Source: Salvia splendens
Lineage: Eukaryota; Streptophyta; Magnoliopsida; Lamiales; Lamiaceae
DNA length: 64,000 nucleotides
Reading direction: 5' to 3'
NCBI RefSeq assembly: GCF_004379255.2
Contig: NC_056047.1
Coordinates: 15,452,293-15,516,292, forward strand
The position numbers were made by a program, and so were the translations under genes. The notes below the pieces were generated by a model. The model had not been told where the DNA came from. It saw only the letters and a list, made by a program, of their open reading frames with translations, and searched no databases. This document shows, in pieces, positions 21,254 to 32,507 of the stretch (the stretch's first letter is position 1; each line of letters starts with the position of its first letter).

Positions 21254-22584
21254 TTGTTCTATTGTAGTCCCTAAAATGGTCAAATTATAAGAGCTCAATT
21301 AGTACGAATGAGCTGAATTGATAAAGGGATGATTAAGGTTAGTATTGAATTCTATGTTTGATACGTAAAATTAAAAATAAAATAGAATAACAATTTATAT
21401 TTTAAATTTAATTTAAATTTATTTATTTAATAAAATATTATTGATCTACTATATGCTATTACTTGTCTCACTTTAATTCGAATGTCACCCATTTGTTCGT
21501 AATATTGTTATAGATCAAACATGAGAACTCATAAAAGTCTAGAATATAGAGTATATTTTATCTATTACTCTTATATTAATTGCTTTTACAACTCACGTGG
21601 GATGCTGAGTTCGTAATATGTGTTATAGAAATAAAAAAATATAGGCAAAGCCGTCGATCTCCTTCCAACAAAAAAAATGATATCACTTTCCAACAAAAAA
21701 TGCTTATTAGATAAAACACTTGTTCACAAATAAATACACGATAACTTATCAATCAAGTAATATGTTTGGTAGGATAGATAATTTATATAGGGATAAAATT
21801 CTATAAACAAAAATGAACACTTGTTCACACATAAATACACGATAACTTATCAATCAAGTGATATATTTAGTAGGGTAGATAACTCATCGTGTATGCACGT
21901 GTGAAAAGTGTTTTATCTAATAAGCAATTTTTTGCAATCGATAACTAAGTTTCATGGTTGTTACAAAAAATACGACATGTAACATTGTAACTCTATATGA
22001 TTTGTCATCTTCCTTTGATTTATAAGTTATTTTATATCCGTGTGTGAAAGAGTGTTTTATCTAATAAGCAATTTTTTCCACTCTATGAGCTCCATGATTG
22101 TTAAAAAAGTACAGTATGTAATAAATATACTACTATCATTTTCCATCTTCCTTGATTTATAAGATATCATATAATTGTGTGTGAACAAGTGTTTTATCTA
22201 ATAAGCAATTTTCCTGCTCTATAAGTTCCATAGTTGTACAAAAATACAAGAGGTACTAATTATATCAACTACATATCCACTATCAATATTAAATGACACA
22301 TAATTATATCAGGTGCATATTATCCAAATATCCACTTTAAGCCAACAAATAGCAATCGTCACATAATTTAAGATAAATAATTTAACCAAACACATGTTAA
22401 ATTAAAAGGAACCATAACGGAGAGGTAAGAAATGGATTATGGGGGAGTGGGATGGATCCTCTGCTAAGTGTAAAAACAAAATCAGTTTCACATGAAACGC
22501 ATTATAGGTTTTAGAGGAAGAAATGATAGAGGATAGAATTATGAAACGCACTCTTTCCTCTCCCCATTTCTTTGTGTATTTTTC
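21254..22584. other. Intergenic, repeat-rich, no gene
   Basis: AT-rich sequence between the mariner end and element B. Apart from the repeat cluster at 21701-22207 I see no coding or RNA signal. Confidence 0.5.
21701..22207. repeat. Cluster of inverted and direct copies of a 20-bp word
   Basis: TGCTTATTAGATAAAACACT at 21701-21720 is inverted at 21907-21926, and direct copies of the inverted form recur at 22051-22070 and 22188-22207. Longer shared words (ACTTGTTCAC, AATACACGATAACTTATCAA) flank several copies. The first pair could be the ends of a roughly 226-bp inverted-repeat element that was then partly duplicated. Confidence 0.7.
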
Positions 22585-22589
22585 CAGTG

Positions 22590-22745
22590 TGTTGAAGATC
22601 AGCAATTCAAGCAATCATGGGCAATCAATCAAGCAAGGAGATTGACAAAGCAAGAATTAAGGAATATTGACACAGAGAATCAAGGGAATTGATAGAAATT
22701 ATCATAAATGTAATAGAGTGAAATATGGCCTTAATTGTATTACTA
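22590..22745 (+). repeat. Element B 5' LTR, left piece
   Basis: Begins TGTTGAAGATC. Compared with the 3' LTR it has a 9-bp deletion and about four substitutions, and stops at ATTGTATTACTA where element C begins. Confidence 0.9.
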
Positions 22746-23489
22746 TGTAGGGATCAGATTACTCGGGGTTCACTAATTACCGGGACCTCTTTGTATTGAC
22801 AGAACACAAGGAACAGAGAAATGACTCAGGTCGCAACCACGACTACACCAGGGCCAAGGACCTCCTCCGTCCTATCCAACAAGTCACAAGGGAGCACAGT
22901 GGAACCAATCTAAACCCCGAGCTAGGGTTACCCGACTGCTACCACTTACAGCCACCTAACACCACAGATCTAACTCAATCACAGCCACAAGGCCACAAGA
23001 ACCCTCGAATCTCACGGATCTAAGAAACCAACCGATAAACCTCCCAGAAATCACACATAGACAAGCTCCACCGCTTGAACTCACTCAAATCTCCAGATCA
23101 ACACAGCGGTTGAGAGATAACACTCGATCCTCACCAAAAAGAAGAGATCGAAGCCATCGGAGAAGAAAATCGGCCAGAGCTTCGAGAGAGAGAGAGAGTT
23201 TCTAGAGAGAAGGCAGAGCGAAAGCTCAAGAAGAGAGAGAGAGAATCGTGATTAGAATGAGAGAGTGAGGAGTCAAAGAGTCGGATAAAGACTCACCAGA
23301 AACACACCCCCAAATCCAACGGTTCAGCGCCATAATCCGGGTGAAGGCGACACGTGGCAGCCATCGGGTACTCGCTCCATAAGTAATGGGCCAAGAAGAG
23401 TTGGACTCATTACACTTAGAACGGGCCATCAATTAAAACGGCCCAGCCGAATTAATTCCAAGCCCAAAAGGTGGTCCATAATTCCACAT
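22746..23489 (-). repeat. Element C 3' LTR, with a 238-bp deletion
   Basis: 744 bp. Relative to the 5' LTR, about 238 bp are missing after the word CTCTTTGTATTGAC. The remaining sequence differs at about seven or eight positions, near 1 percent. Confidence 0.9.
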
Positions 23490-23743
23490 ACTCCACCTTG
23501 GACTACCTTTAGTAAACAGAGGAGAGCCTTGGTCATTGCGTTGCTTCATCACAGCCTACAAGGTTAGGATCAAGACACCAAAGAGGCAGTGCTCATTAGT
23601 CAAGAACTAACCAGGTTGCCTAACAAGACACCAAAGAGACAAAGCTCATTAGTCAAGTATGTCTTTAATTTGCCTTGAGATTCCAGCAGACCAAGGTCTA
23701 GGGAATCAACAAGGTCTTCCCCCGGGACATGCAAATGCACATG

Positions 23744-24301
23744 CTAACCATAATCAAAATGCAATCTCTTAATACACATAAGCAGTTTATCAGCAGGTAG
23801 ACATTTAGTTCCCATGTCAGCAGGATTCTTATCAGTATGCACCTTATGCAACAATATTTCTTGTTTCTCAACAACATCCCTAATGAAATTGAACCTAACA
23901 TCTATATGCTTAGTTCTATCATGAAAAACAGGGTTTTTGCATAGTTGAATAGCAGACTGACTATCAGAATATAAAGCAGGAACAGATTTTAAGAATTTAA
24001 GTTCAGAAAGAACTTCCTTTAACCAAATTGCTTCCTTCATAGCCTCTGTGATGGCTATATATTCTGACTCTGTAGTGGAGAGGGCTACTATGTGCTGCAA
24101 TTGAGACTTCCAGCTTATACAAGAACCACAAACAGTAAACACATAAGAAGTAGTGGACTTTCTTTTGTCCCTATCATTTGCATAATTGGAATCAACAAAA
24201 CCACATAGATTTACACCATCATCCCTCTTCATAAAACACAGACCATACTTAGAAGTATGTTTCAGATATCTCAAAAGCCATTTCAGGGCCTCCCAGTGCA
24301 C
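23744..24301 (-). pseudogene. Element C RNase H and C-terminus
   Basis: Continues after the frameshift with HWEALKWLLRYLKHT, then the copia RNase H motifs GFVDSNYANDRDKRKSTTSY, STTESEYIA and LYSDSQSAIQL, and the tail ADMGTKCLPADKLL. It closes about 255 bp before the 3' LTR. Confidence 0.9.
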
Positions 24302-25750
24302 AGGTCCAGGGTTGACATATATCTACTCAAGCAAGAAACAGCATAAGCAATGTCAGGCCTAGTACTAACCATTAAGTACATCACAGAACCTATAGCATTA
24401 GCATAAGGAACCTTTTTCATAGCATGGATATCAGCTTCAGACTTTGGACATAAATCTTTACTCAACTGAAAATGAGCAGCTAAGGGCACAGAGGCTGACT
24501 TAGCAGCAGACATGTTAAACTTATGCAGGACTTTAAACACATATGGTTCTTGATGAAGCACAAGTACATAATCCTTTCTGTTTCTATGGATATTAATACC
24601 CAAAATCTTTTGTGCATCACCAAGATCCTTCATCTCAAAGTTATTACACAGAGCAGATTGCACAGACTTGATGGATTTGAGGCAAGGTCCCATAATCAGC
24701 ATATCATCAACATATAGCAGTAAGAACACAGGAACTTTATCAAGGTTTTTCACATACAGGCAGACATCAAAAGTGCTTCTAACAAACCCAAGATTTTGCA
24801 TGCATGAATTAAACTTGATGTTCCATTGTCTGGGAGATTGCTTCAAGCCATACAATGCCTTTTTTAACAGGCAAACATGATTGGGATACTTAGGATCTAC
24901 AAATCCCTCAGGCTGTTTCATATAGATAGGCTTATCTAAATCACCATGCAGGAAAGCAGTTTTAACATCCATTTGTTTAAGTTCCCAGTCAAAATGTGCA
25001 CACAAAGCAAGCATAAGTCTAACAGTTGTAAATTTAACCACGGGAGCAAATATTTCAGTATAATCTACCCCCTCTTGTTGAGTAAACCCTTTGGCCACAA
25101 GTCTGGCCTTATACCTAAGTCCTTCTACCTCATTTTTAATTTTATACAACCATCTGCAGTCAACAACAGAAGCACCAACAGGTAGAGGAACAAGTAACCA
25201 GGTACAATTGACTTTCAAAGACAACATCTCATCTTCCATGGCTTTTTGCCATTCATTCCAAAATTTAGATTTAAGAGCCTGTTTATAAGACTGAGGCTCC
25301 TCACCATCAGATTCATGCACATTAAAAGCCAAAGAAATCAAGTTAACCAAACTAATATACCTTTCAGGTTGACTAATGTGCCTCCTGACTCTATCTCTAG
25401 ACAGGAGATAATCACTCAAGTCTGGACCAGGGTTAACAACTTGGTCATCAAGTAAAGCTGGTTCAGGCTCAGGTTGAGGCTCAGGTTCAGGTTGAGGGTC
25501 AGGCTCAGGTGCAGGGTCAGTGGTGATAGGATTTGGAACCCAAAATTGCTCCACCTCACTTGGAGTATCCTCAGATACCTCCACCTCAGTGAGGTTATCA
25601 GTGGACTCCACCTCACTAGGAGGCTCATTGTCCACACTTAGAGGAGTGGTATCAGGGGCAGGTCTAACACAGGGGAACTCATCTTCATTGAAGATGACAT
25701 CTCTGCTTATAATGACCCTGAAACCAGGCTCACTTCTGTTCCAAATTCTA
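24283..25750 (-). pseudogene. Element C reverse transcriptase
   Basis: After an acidic, Pro/Glu-rich linker with a PEPEPQPEPEP repeat, the RVT_2 domain runs from CTWLLVPLPVGASVVDCRWL through QMDVKTAFLHGDL, LYGLKQSPRQW and the catalytic LLYVDDMLIMG. It ends in a frameshift of one lost base near 24306 (YMS-TLDLCTGRP instead of the family YMSNPG-x-HW). Confidence 0.9.
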
Positions 25751-25761
25751 TAACCCTTGAC

Positions 25762-26481
25762 TCACTCAGGGTAACCTAGGAAGACTCCTTTCTTGGATCT
25801 AGGTTCTAACTTGTCAGTCTTGGTATGAACAAAGGCACTACAGCCAAACACCCTAAGATGAGACAGAGAAATTTTTCTACTAGTGAAAACAGACTCAGGA
25901 CACTTCCCCTTTAGGGGGACTGAAGGAGACCTATTTACAAGGTAGGCTGAGGTCAGTAGGGCTTCACCCCAAAATTTTTTGGACATACCACTCTTAGACA
26001 GGAGACACCTAACCTTTTCTAGGAGGGTTCTATTCATCCTCTCAGCAACTCCATTTTGCTGAGGGGTATAGGGGGTAGTCTTGTGTCTTTTAATTCCAAA
26101 CTGAGTACACATGGAGTCCATTTGAGAATTACAAAACTCAAGACCATTGTCTGTCCTAATCACTTTGATAGACTTTCCAGTTTGATTTTCAATAAGATTC
26201 TTCCATGCAGAAAACTTATCACTGACCTCAGACTTGTTTTTCATTAAGAAACACCAAACTTTTCTTGAAAAATCATCAATTATGGACAGAAAATAGACTG
26301 ACCCAGAATGAGTTGACACAGAGGCTGGGCCCCACACATCCATGTGTAGGTATTCTAACACACTGTGACTGATATTTTCAGTGACAGGTGTTGGGAAAGA
26401 CACCCTATGTTGTTTGCCCAAGACACAAGTGTCACAAAAAGGAAGACTATTTTGAAAATCATTTTTCAGAAAGCAACTCAT
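25762..26481 (-). pseudogene. Element C integrase core
   Basis: Contains the Cys pair of the zinc domain (CDTCVLGKQH) and the DDE core: Asp in YLHMDVWGP, Asp in IRTDNGLEF, Glu in QQNGVAERMNR. It ends in a TGA within GYPE-stop-VKGYRIW, where related elements read on to the linker. Confidence 0.85.
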
Positions 26482-27068
26482 TTTTCTTCAAAATATTTAG
26501 ACCTTTTTCACTCATATGACCAAGTCTATTATACCACAACATGGCTTTATTAACCCGAGCCAGGCTTGAGACATTATTCACACAGGCCAAAGGTTGAGCA
26601 GAACACACATAGAGATTACATTTTTTCACAGCTTTAAACAAGCACATAGCACCCTTACAGATCTTCATAACTCCCTGCCCCCACTTACCCTCTAGCCCAT
26701 CAAGCTCCAAGCAAGTGCAGGAAAGCAAATTGTAACACAGATCAGGCACATATCTCACATTGTTCAAGTTTAGCACATAGCCATTGCTGAATTTTAAACA
26801 CACTGTACCAATGCCAAGAATTTGACACTTCTTGTCATTTGCCATAGAAACAAACGTATTTTCTACAGGTTTAAAATCAGAAAACACAGATCTAAAAGGA
26901 GATATGTGATAGGTGCATCCAGAATCAATCAGCCAATCATTTTCAGTAAAAGAGCAACCCAGAGAAGAATTTACAGACAGAATATCATGAGTCATGAAGC
27001 ACACTCCTTCAGGATAATTATTCTTAGCTAGGTTAGCAATAGAATCCATATTATTATTACCATGTTTC
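26459..27068 (-). pseudogene. Element C protease and start of integrase
   Basis: Continues gag after the D insertion. The protease active site reads WLIDSGCTYHIS, with the catalytic Asp kept. It is followed by the GAG-pre-integrase His region (LWYNRLGHMSEKGLNIL). A frameshift near 26475 (KKNE-LLSEK-stop against KKNE-MSCF) separates it from the rest of integrase. Confidence 0.85.
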
Positions 27069-27315
27069 TGTTGAGAAAAGGGGAAGTATCAATAAGCATT
27101 AAAGAAGAATAGAGTTCCAAGAAGCATTGAAGATGTGCATGCATTGTTCCAATAGTAGTGTAGTTCCATGAATATATATTTATTGTAGGATCTCAAAAGT
27201 CACCAACATCCATATAAATATATGGGTGTTGAGTACCATTTCATCATTCAATCAAAATACAATAATCTTCTCCCATTGCTTTCTTCTCTAAATATGTTGT
27301 CTATACCATTTAACA
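27069..27315 (+). repeat. Element D 5' LTR
   Basis: 247 bp, TGTTGAGAAAAG...ATTTAACA, with a TATA-like CATATAAATATATGG. No difference from the 3' LTR was found. Confidence 0.95.
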
Positions 27316-27327
27316 TGGTATCAGAGC
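27316..27327 (+). promoter_or_regulatory. Element D primer binding site
   Basis: TGGTATCAGAGC directly after the 5' LTR, complementary to initiator Met-tRNA. Confidence 0.95.
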
Positions 27328-27434
27328 GGGTTTAGACTCAGATAAGGTATCATCATCGTCCTTGATACCTTTCTCGGCCCCTTCCCGTTTTTTTGTTTTT
27401 CCTTTTTCCGCTGTACCTATAACCATAAGCCAAA

Positions 27435-28712
27435 ATGTCAAATGACAACTATATAGTAACCGAAACCTCAGATTCATCTATGGCAGATGAATTTGCCCGG
27501 CAATTTGCCAACTTTATGCGCAATAGTTTTGCGATGAACCAACCAAATCCACCAGAAACAGCTGCCATGCCATTCAGAATTGACACGCAGCCCCTCCACA
27601 TTGGTGGGAATAAGTTGAATGGAGAAAATTACGCCCTTTGGTCCGTATTGATGAAGACGGCAATAAGCGGTCGGGGAATGGTATCTCACGTCACCGGAGT
27701 GCCTCATTCCCCACCGCGAACCGATCCAGGCTTCATACAATGGGAACAAGCCGATCACTGTGTGATCACTTGGTTAGTACAAAACATTGAGCCTCGACTG
27801 GTCAGTCGAGTTTCACAACATCCGACGGCAAAGCATATATGGGATGCGTTGGCCGTCACATATGGGAGCGGAAGAGATAAAATCCAGGTGTATGATCTTC
27901 AGTTCAAAGCAACCACACTGAGACAAGGAAGCAGTTCATTAGAAGAAATATGGAGCCGGTTGGGAGAGATCTGGATTTCAATCGACCAAAAACAGACGAA
28001 CCCAATGAAATGTCCAGAGGATATGGAGATTCATAACAAATTCATACAAGATCAGAGAGTATGTCAGTTTCTCTATGCAATTGATAGTAAATATGAAACA
28101 ACTAAGAGGGAGATACTGAAAATGGACCCGCTTCCCTCCGTCGACTATGCGTACAACCTGATTCAGCAGGAGGAGACACGACTCCGAGTGCTACAACAGG
28201 CAAACACCGGCGGAGCAGCTGCCATGGATGGAATTGGAACTGGCCTCGCCATCCGAGGGTGGCAGAACCTTACCGGCGGCTCTCGGGGTGGCGGTCGCGG
28301 CAGCAACGGTGGTGGTCGCGGCAGCAACAGTGGTGGTCGCGGCAGTGGCAATGATAGAAATCGGCGAAGTGATGAAGAAGACAAGTCAAAATTGGTGTGT
28401 TCCTACTGCAAACGGAAAAGACACACAAAAGATTCATGCTTTGAACTAGTTGGATATCCAGATTGGTGGGAAGAGAAGCACGGCAAGCCGCCGCAACCGC
28501 AAACACCCTGGAACCGTGGCGGGCACGCCGCCGCAGCAGTTGGAGGCGACGGAGGCAACGCCGTGCAGGGGGTCGTGCAAACCGCCGGTGCTGTCCAGCC
28601 AGGAGGAAGGACCAGAAATGAAGCTGCTCAGCCGGCGAACACAACCGGGGCAGCAAACTTCGTTGCCAGCGGAAGTGGGAGTGTAATTCACGATTGGAGT
28701 GAAGAATTATGA
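27435..28712 (+). CDS. Element D gag
   Basis: 425 codons. The capsid-like N-terminal part includes the copia gag motif LNGENYALWSVLMKTAI and an LQFKATTLRQ segment. A Gly/Arg/Ser-rich linker (GGRGSNGGGRGSN) follows, then a CCHC-type knuckle CSYCKRKRHTKDSCF and GYPDWW. It packages the element RNA in cytoplasmic particles. The frame stops (TGA) overlapping the ATG of the next frame, which lies in -1. In most plant copia elements gag and pol are one frame, so this may be a mutation or a real -1 arrangement. Confidence 0.92.
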   Translation: MSNDNYIVTETSDSSMADEFARQFANFMRNSFAMNQPNPPETAAMPFRIDTQPLHIGGNKLNGENYALWSVLMKTAISGRGMVSHVTGVPHSPPRTDPGFIQWEQADHCVITWLVQNIEPRLVSRVSQHPTAKHIWDALAVTYGSGRDKIQVYDLQFKATTLRQGSSSLEEIWSRLGEIWISIDQKQTNPMKCPEDMEIHNKFIQDQRVCQFLYAIDSKYETTKREILKMDPLPSVDYAYNLIQQEETRLRVLQQANTGGAAAMDGIGTGLAIRGWQNLTGGSRGGGRGSNGGGRGSNSGGRGSGNDRNRRSDEEDKSKLVCSYCKRKRHTKDSCFELVGYPDWWEEKHGKPPQPQTPWNRGGHAAAAVGGDGGNAVQGVVQTAGAVQPGGRTRNEAAQPANTTGAANFVASGSGSVIHDWSEEL

Positions 28713-30232
28713 GGGGAGAGGCGGCGCCTGATTCAGGTAGATTAGGGTTAGGGGGCTCTTTTATTGGAAGCCCCCAAATCTTTGGGAAATTGCAGGTTTT
28801 ACCCCACCAAAATTCTCAGTCACAATTAGCCCCCAAATCTCCTGAAAATTCCATAATTTCCCAAACCACTTGCCAAAATCGATTTCAGCCTCTCGAGAAG
28901 CTTGGAGTTGTGTGTGCAGTATCTAATGGCCATGAGAAAAATGATAAATGGATTTTTGACTGTGGGGCAACCGATACCATAACATATGATGCCTCAGACC
29001 TTACCAACCTTCAGAAACCTCTAAAATCTCATATCCAAACTGCCAATGGGGAATTTACGGTGGTTGAGGGGGCTGGAACCGTTAACATTTCCCCAACTTT
29101 GCAGTTATCAAATTGTCTATATATTCCTTCGATGTCTCATAAGTTATTATCCATTAGTCATGTCACAAAGGAATTGAATTGTACGTTACTAATGCAGCCA
29201 CAATTTTGTCTGTTGCAGGATATCCGAACCGGAGAGATAATTGGACGTGGCACTGAACGTGATGGGCTTTACTATGTGGATGAGATAGCTCAAAAAGGGA
29301 CTGCCATGTTAACTCACGGATCAGCTGACCGGAAAGCTTGGCTTTGGCATCGGCGCTTGGGTCATCCATCTATCGGTTACTTAAAATTGTTATTTCCTAG
29401 TATTATTCCTAAGCATGACATGTACTGTGAAACTTGTCTTTTATCCAAAAGTCATCGGAACTCTTACCCATTAAGTAATACTCGTGTTGAAACCCCATTT
29501 GCCTTAGTACACTCTGATGTTTGGGGGCCCGCACCAGTTATTGGGGGGCAAGGTTTTCGATATTTCTTAGTTTTTGTGGATGATTGCACTCGCATGACCT
29601 GTATATATTTCATGAAACAAAAATCTGAAGTTTTGTCACACTTTACCCATTTCTATAACCTTATCCAAACTCAGTTTCACAAAACCATTCAGGTCCTTCG
29701 GTCAGATAATGGGGGGGAGTTCGTTAATTCTACCATGAAACAACTCTTCCAAAACAAAGGTCTTATACACCAAACCACATGTGCTCATACTCCCGAACAA
29801 AACGGTGTGGCTGAAAGGAAAAATCGATCTCTCCTCGAAATGACTCGTTCTATGCTTATAGAGTCAAAAGCCCCGAAACACTTCTGGCCAGAAGCCATTG
29901 CCACCTCAGCCTATCTCTTAAACCGATTGCCCACAAGTATTCTCAAACACAAAACTCCTCTACAAGTCTTGTCCACCTTCACAAAAATTCCTCCGCCCTT
30001 GACTCTTGAACCTCGCGTCTTCGGATGCTCCGTTTTTGTCCACATTCCTAAACATGAAAGAACTAAACTATCCCCTTGCGCTATCAAATGCGTTTTTGTA
30101 GGATATGGGGTAAATCAAAAGGGGTATAGGTGTTTCGATCCAAAGTCCAACCGGATGTTTGTTACAATGAACTGCAACTTTCTTGAAACTGAGTACTTCT
30201 TTACCCATCTTAGCGGTCAGGGGGGAGAGTAA
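28709..30232 (+). pseudogene. Element D protease and integrase
   Basis: 507 codons. Protease WIFDCGATDTIT, with the catalytic Asp. GAG-pre-integrase HRRLGHPSIGYLK with CETCLLSKSH. Integrase DDE: Asp in HSDVWGPAPV, Asp in LRSDNGGEF, Glu in PEQNGVAERKNR. A GYGVNQKGYRCFDP segment follows. It ends at GQGGE-stop because a homopolymer of six G near 30217-30222 has one more G than the equivalent place in element E. Removing one base in thought would rejoin it to the reverse transcriptase frame, so a single indel is the main lesion. Confidence 0.9.
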
Positions 30233-32261
30233 TGTTAGGGATAACAATGATACGGACCCGCTAAGTTGGATCTCAATGCCACTGCCAACGCCAAGCAATC
30301 CTGATGCGGATCTATCAGAGAAAACAGTAAGCAATTCCGCTGAGCAAGTCTCTGATGTGGTAGAGTCCATCGTAGAAAGTGGCATCGCCTCAAATATTTC
30401 TCCGTTAAGGTTATCCAATGTAAGTAATCCTGTGGATACAGATAATTGTTTGGCTAACACTGTAAGTGCAGAAGAAAATTCAATTGAGGCCGAAGAAAGG
30501 GAAATTGAGGAAGTCGAGGTCGAAGGAGTTGACCCTGACACTGGGAGGTACATACTTCCACCAAGGTCAAACAGAGGAGTTCCACCCAAAAGGTATACGC
30601 CAGAGAGGATTGACAAGAAAAAGCGGTACTCTGTTGTGAACCTAGCCAAAGGCCATTTATCAGAGATGGCTCGGGCTTTCGAGAATGCACTATATGAGGA
30701 AGAAGAAATACCACAGACATGGGAAGAAGCTATGAAATTCAAGCATTGGAGGGAAGCAATGAAGAAAGAGATTGATGCACTGATTCGAAACCACACATGG
30801 GAGAAATGTGCTCTACCAGAAGGGAAACGACCAGTGGGTTGTCGATGGGTGTTCACTATCAAAAGAAGACCTGATGGCTCGATAGAAAGGTACAAGGCAC
30901 GACTTGTCGCTAAAGGCTATACTCAGACATATGGAGTTGACTATTCTGAGACCTTCTCTCCAGTAGCTAAGATGAACACAATTCGGGTGTTGTTATCCAT
31001 TGCTGCTAATAGGGACTGGCCATTACACCAGTTTGATGTAACGAATGCCTTCCTACATGGAGAGTTGAAGAAGGAAGAAGAAGTTTTCATGGAGGCACCC
31101 CCAGGTTTTGCAACAGATTTTAAAGCAGGTGAAGGGTGCCGATTGAGGAAGACCTTGTATGGATTGAAGCAATCTCCAAGAGTATGGTTTGGGAAGTTTG
31201 CTGGGGCAATGATTAGCTATGGATATACACAGAGCAATTCAGACCATACGCTATTTTTTAAGAAGCAGGGTGACAAGATCACATGTTTAATCATATATGT
31301 TGATGACATGATTATTACAGGTGACGACCTAGAAGAGATTGAGGAATTAAAGAAAAATCTTTTTCAGGAATTTGAGATGAAGGACTTGGGGAATCTCAAG
31401 TACTTTCTTGGGATTGAAGTGCTAAGGTCAACCAAAGGAATTTTTCTGCGACAAAGGAAGTATATCTTGGACATCCTAGCAGAGACTGGCCTACTGGAAT
31501 GTAAACCAGCAGACACTCCTCTGGCGGTTAATCACGGATTACAAATCAGAGAAGGAGCCAAGTTGGCTGACCGTAGTCGATATCAGCGACTAGTCGGAAA
31601 ACTCATATATCTCTCGCACACTAGGCCAGATATTGCCTATGCAGTTGGGGTCGTAAGTCAGTTCATGCATAAGCCGCAGACAGATCACATGGAGGCAGCA
31701 CTTAGGATTTGTCGGTATTTGAAGGGAACTCCAGGGCATGGAGTGTTGTTCGCTAAAAATGGGCATCTTGAGATTCATGGTTATACAGATGCTGACTGGG
31801 CAGGGAACCCAAACGATAGGAAGTCTACAGCAGGCTACTTTACCTTTGTTGGAGGTAATTTGGTAACATGGAGAAGTAAGAAGCAGAAGGTGGTGGCTCT
31901 TTCGAGTGCCGAAGCAAAATTTCGTGGGATTAAAAGTGGGTTGACCGAGATTTTATGGTTAAGGAGATTGATGAAAGAGATTAATCTCCCTCCAAGCAAG
32001 TGCCAATTGTATTGTGATAACAAAGCCGCTATAAGCATCTCACAAAATCCAGTACAACATGATCGAACGAAGCATGTGGAGGTTGACAGACACTTCATCA
32101 AAGAAAACATTGAGAATGGGATTGTCGAACTCCCTTTTGTTCGCTCTGAGGATCAACTTGCCGACATCCTAACTAAAGCAGTCAACTCAAGGAGCTTTGA
32201 AGATGTGCTTTCCAAATTGAGTTTTGGAGATCCCACCACTCAATTTGAGGGGGAGTGTTGA
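30228..32261 (+). CDS. Element D reverse transcriptase and RNase H
   Basis: An open frame of about 680 codons from the frameshift to the 3' LTR. Acidic linker, then RVT_2: VGCRWVFTIKRRPDGSIE, ARLVAKGYTQTYGVDY, QFDVTNAFLHGEL, LYGLKQSPRVW and the catalytic IIYVDDMIITGDD. RNase H: GYTDADWAGNPNDRKSTAGY, LSSAEAKFRGI, LYCDNKAAI. One oddity: LSSAEAKF has Lys where copia elements usually have Glu (SSAEAEF), a possible RNase H active-region change. There is also a small insertion, KKEEEV, after GEL compared with element E. Confidence 0.9.
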   Translation, partial: SNVRDNNDTDPLSWISMPLPTPSNPDADLSEKTVSNSAEQVSDVVESIVESGIASNISPLRLSNVSNPVDTDNCLANTVSAEENSIEAEEREIEEVEVEGVDPDTGRYILPPRSNRGVPPKRYTPERIDKKKRYSVVNLAKGHLSEMARAFENALYEEEEIPQTWEEAMKFKHWREAMKKEIDALIRNHTWEKCALPEGKRPVGCRWVFTIKRRPDGSIERYKARLVAKGYTQTYGVDYSETFSPVAKMNTIRVLLSIAANRDWPLHQFDVTNAFLHGELKKEEEVFMEAPPGFATDFKAGEGCRLRKTLYGLKQSPRVWFGKFAGAMISYGYTQSNSDHTLFFKKQGDKITCLIIYVDDMIITGDDLEEIEELKKNLFQEFEMKDLGNLKYFLGIEVLRSTKGIFLRQRKYILDILAETGLLECKPADTPLAVNHGLQIREGAKLADRSRYQRLVGKLIYLSHTRPDIAYAVGVVSQFMHKPQTDHMEAALRICRYLKGTPGHGVLFAKNGHLEIHGYTDADWAGNPNDRKSTAGYFTFVGGNLVTWRSKKQKVVALSSAEAKFRGIKSGLTEILWLRRLMKEINLPPSKCQLYCDNKAAISISQNPVQHDRTKHVEVDRHFIKENIENGIVELPFVRSEDQLADILTKAVNSRSFEDVLSKLSFGDPTTQFEGEC

Positions 32262-32502
32262 GAAAAGGGGAAGTATCAATAAGCATTAAAGAAGAATAGA
32301 GTTCCAAGAAGCATTGAAGATGTGCATGCATTGTTCCAATAGTAGTGTAGTTCCATGAATATATATTTATTGTAGGATCTCAAAAGTCACCAACATCCAT
32401 ATAAATATATGGGTGTTGAGTACCATTTCATCATTCAATCAAAATACAATAATCTTCTCCCATTGCTTTCTTCTCTAAATATGTTGTCTATACCATTTAA
32501 CA
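32256..32502 (+). repeat. Element D 3' LTR
   Basis: Identical to the 5' LTR by eye. The last codons of the pol frame overlap its first bases (stop near 32261). Confidence 0.95.
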
Positions 32503-32507
32503 GTTTC

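Larger units (their letters stand above)
27069..32502 (+). mobile_element. Ty1/copia retrotransposon D, very young, nested in C
   Basis: Full length, 5434 bp, flanked by GTTTC (27064-27068 and 32503-32507), which lies in C's gag frame. The 247-bp LTRs (27069-27315 and 32256-32502) are identical by eye. It has a primer site at 27316-27327, a leader, gag, pol in copia order, and a purine tract TTTGAGGGGGAG at 32244-32255. Identical LTRs mean a very recent insertion, the last event of the three-layer nest. Confidence 0.97.

Noticed and set aside
27474..27758. Minus-strand frames over copia gag and pol genes (also 28163-28691, 30068-30895, 43016-43593)
   Set aside because: Shadows of the conserved plus-strand copia proteins.
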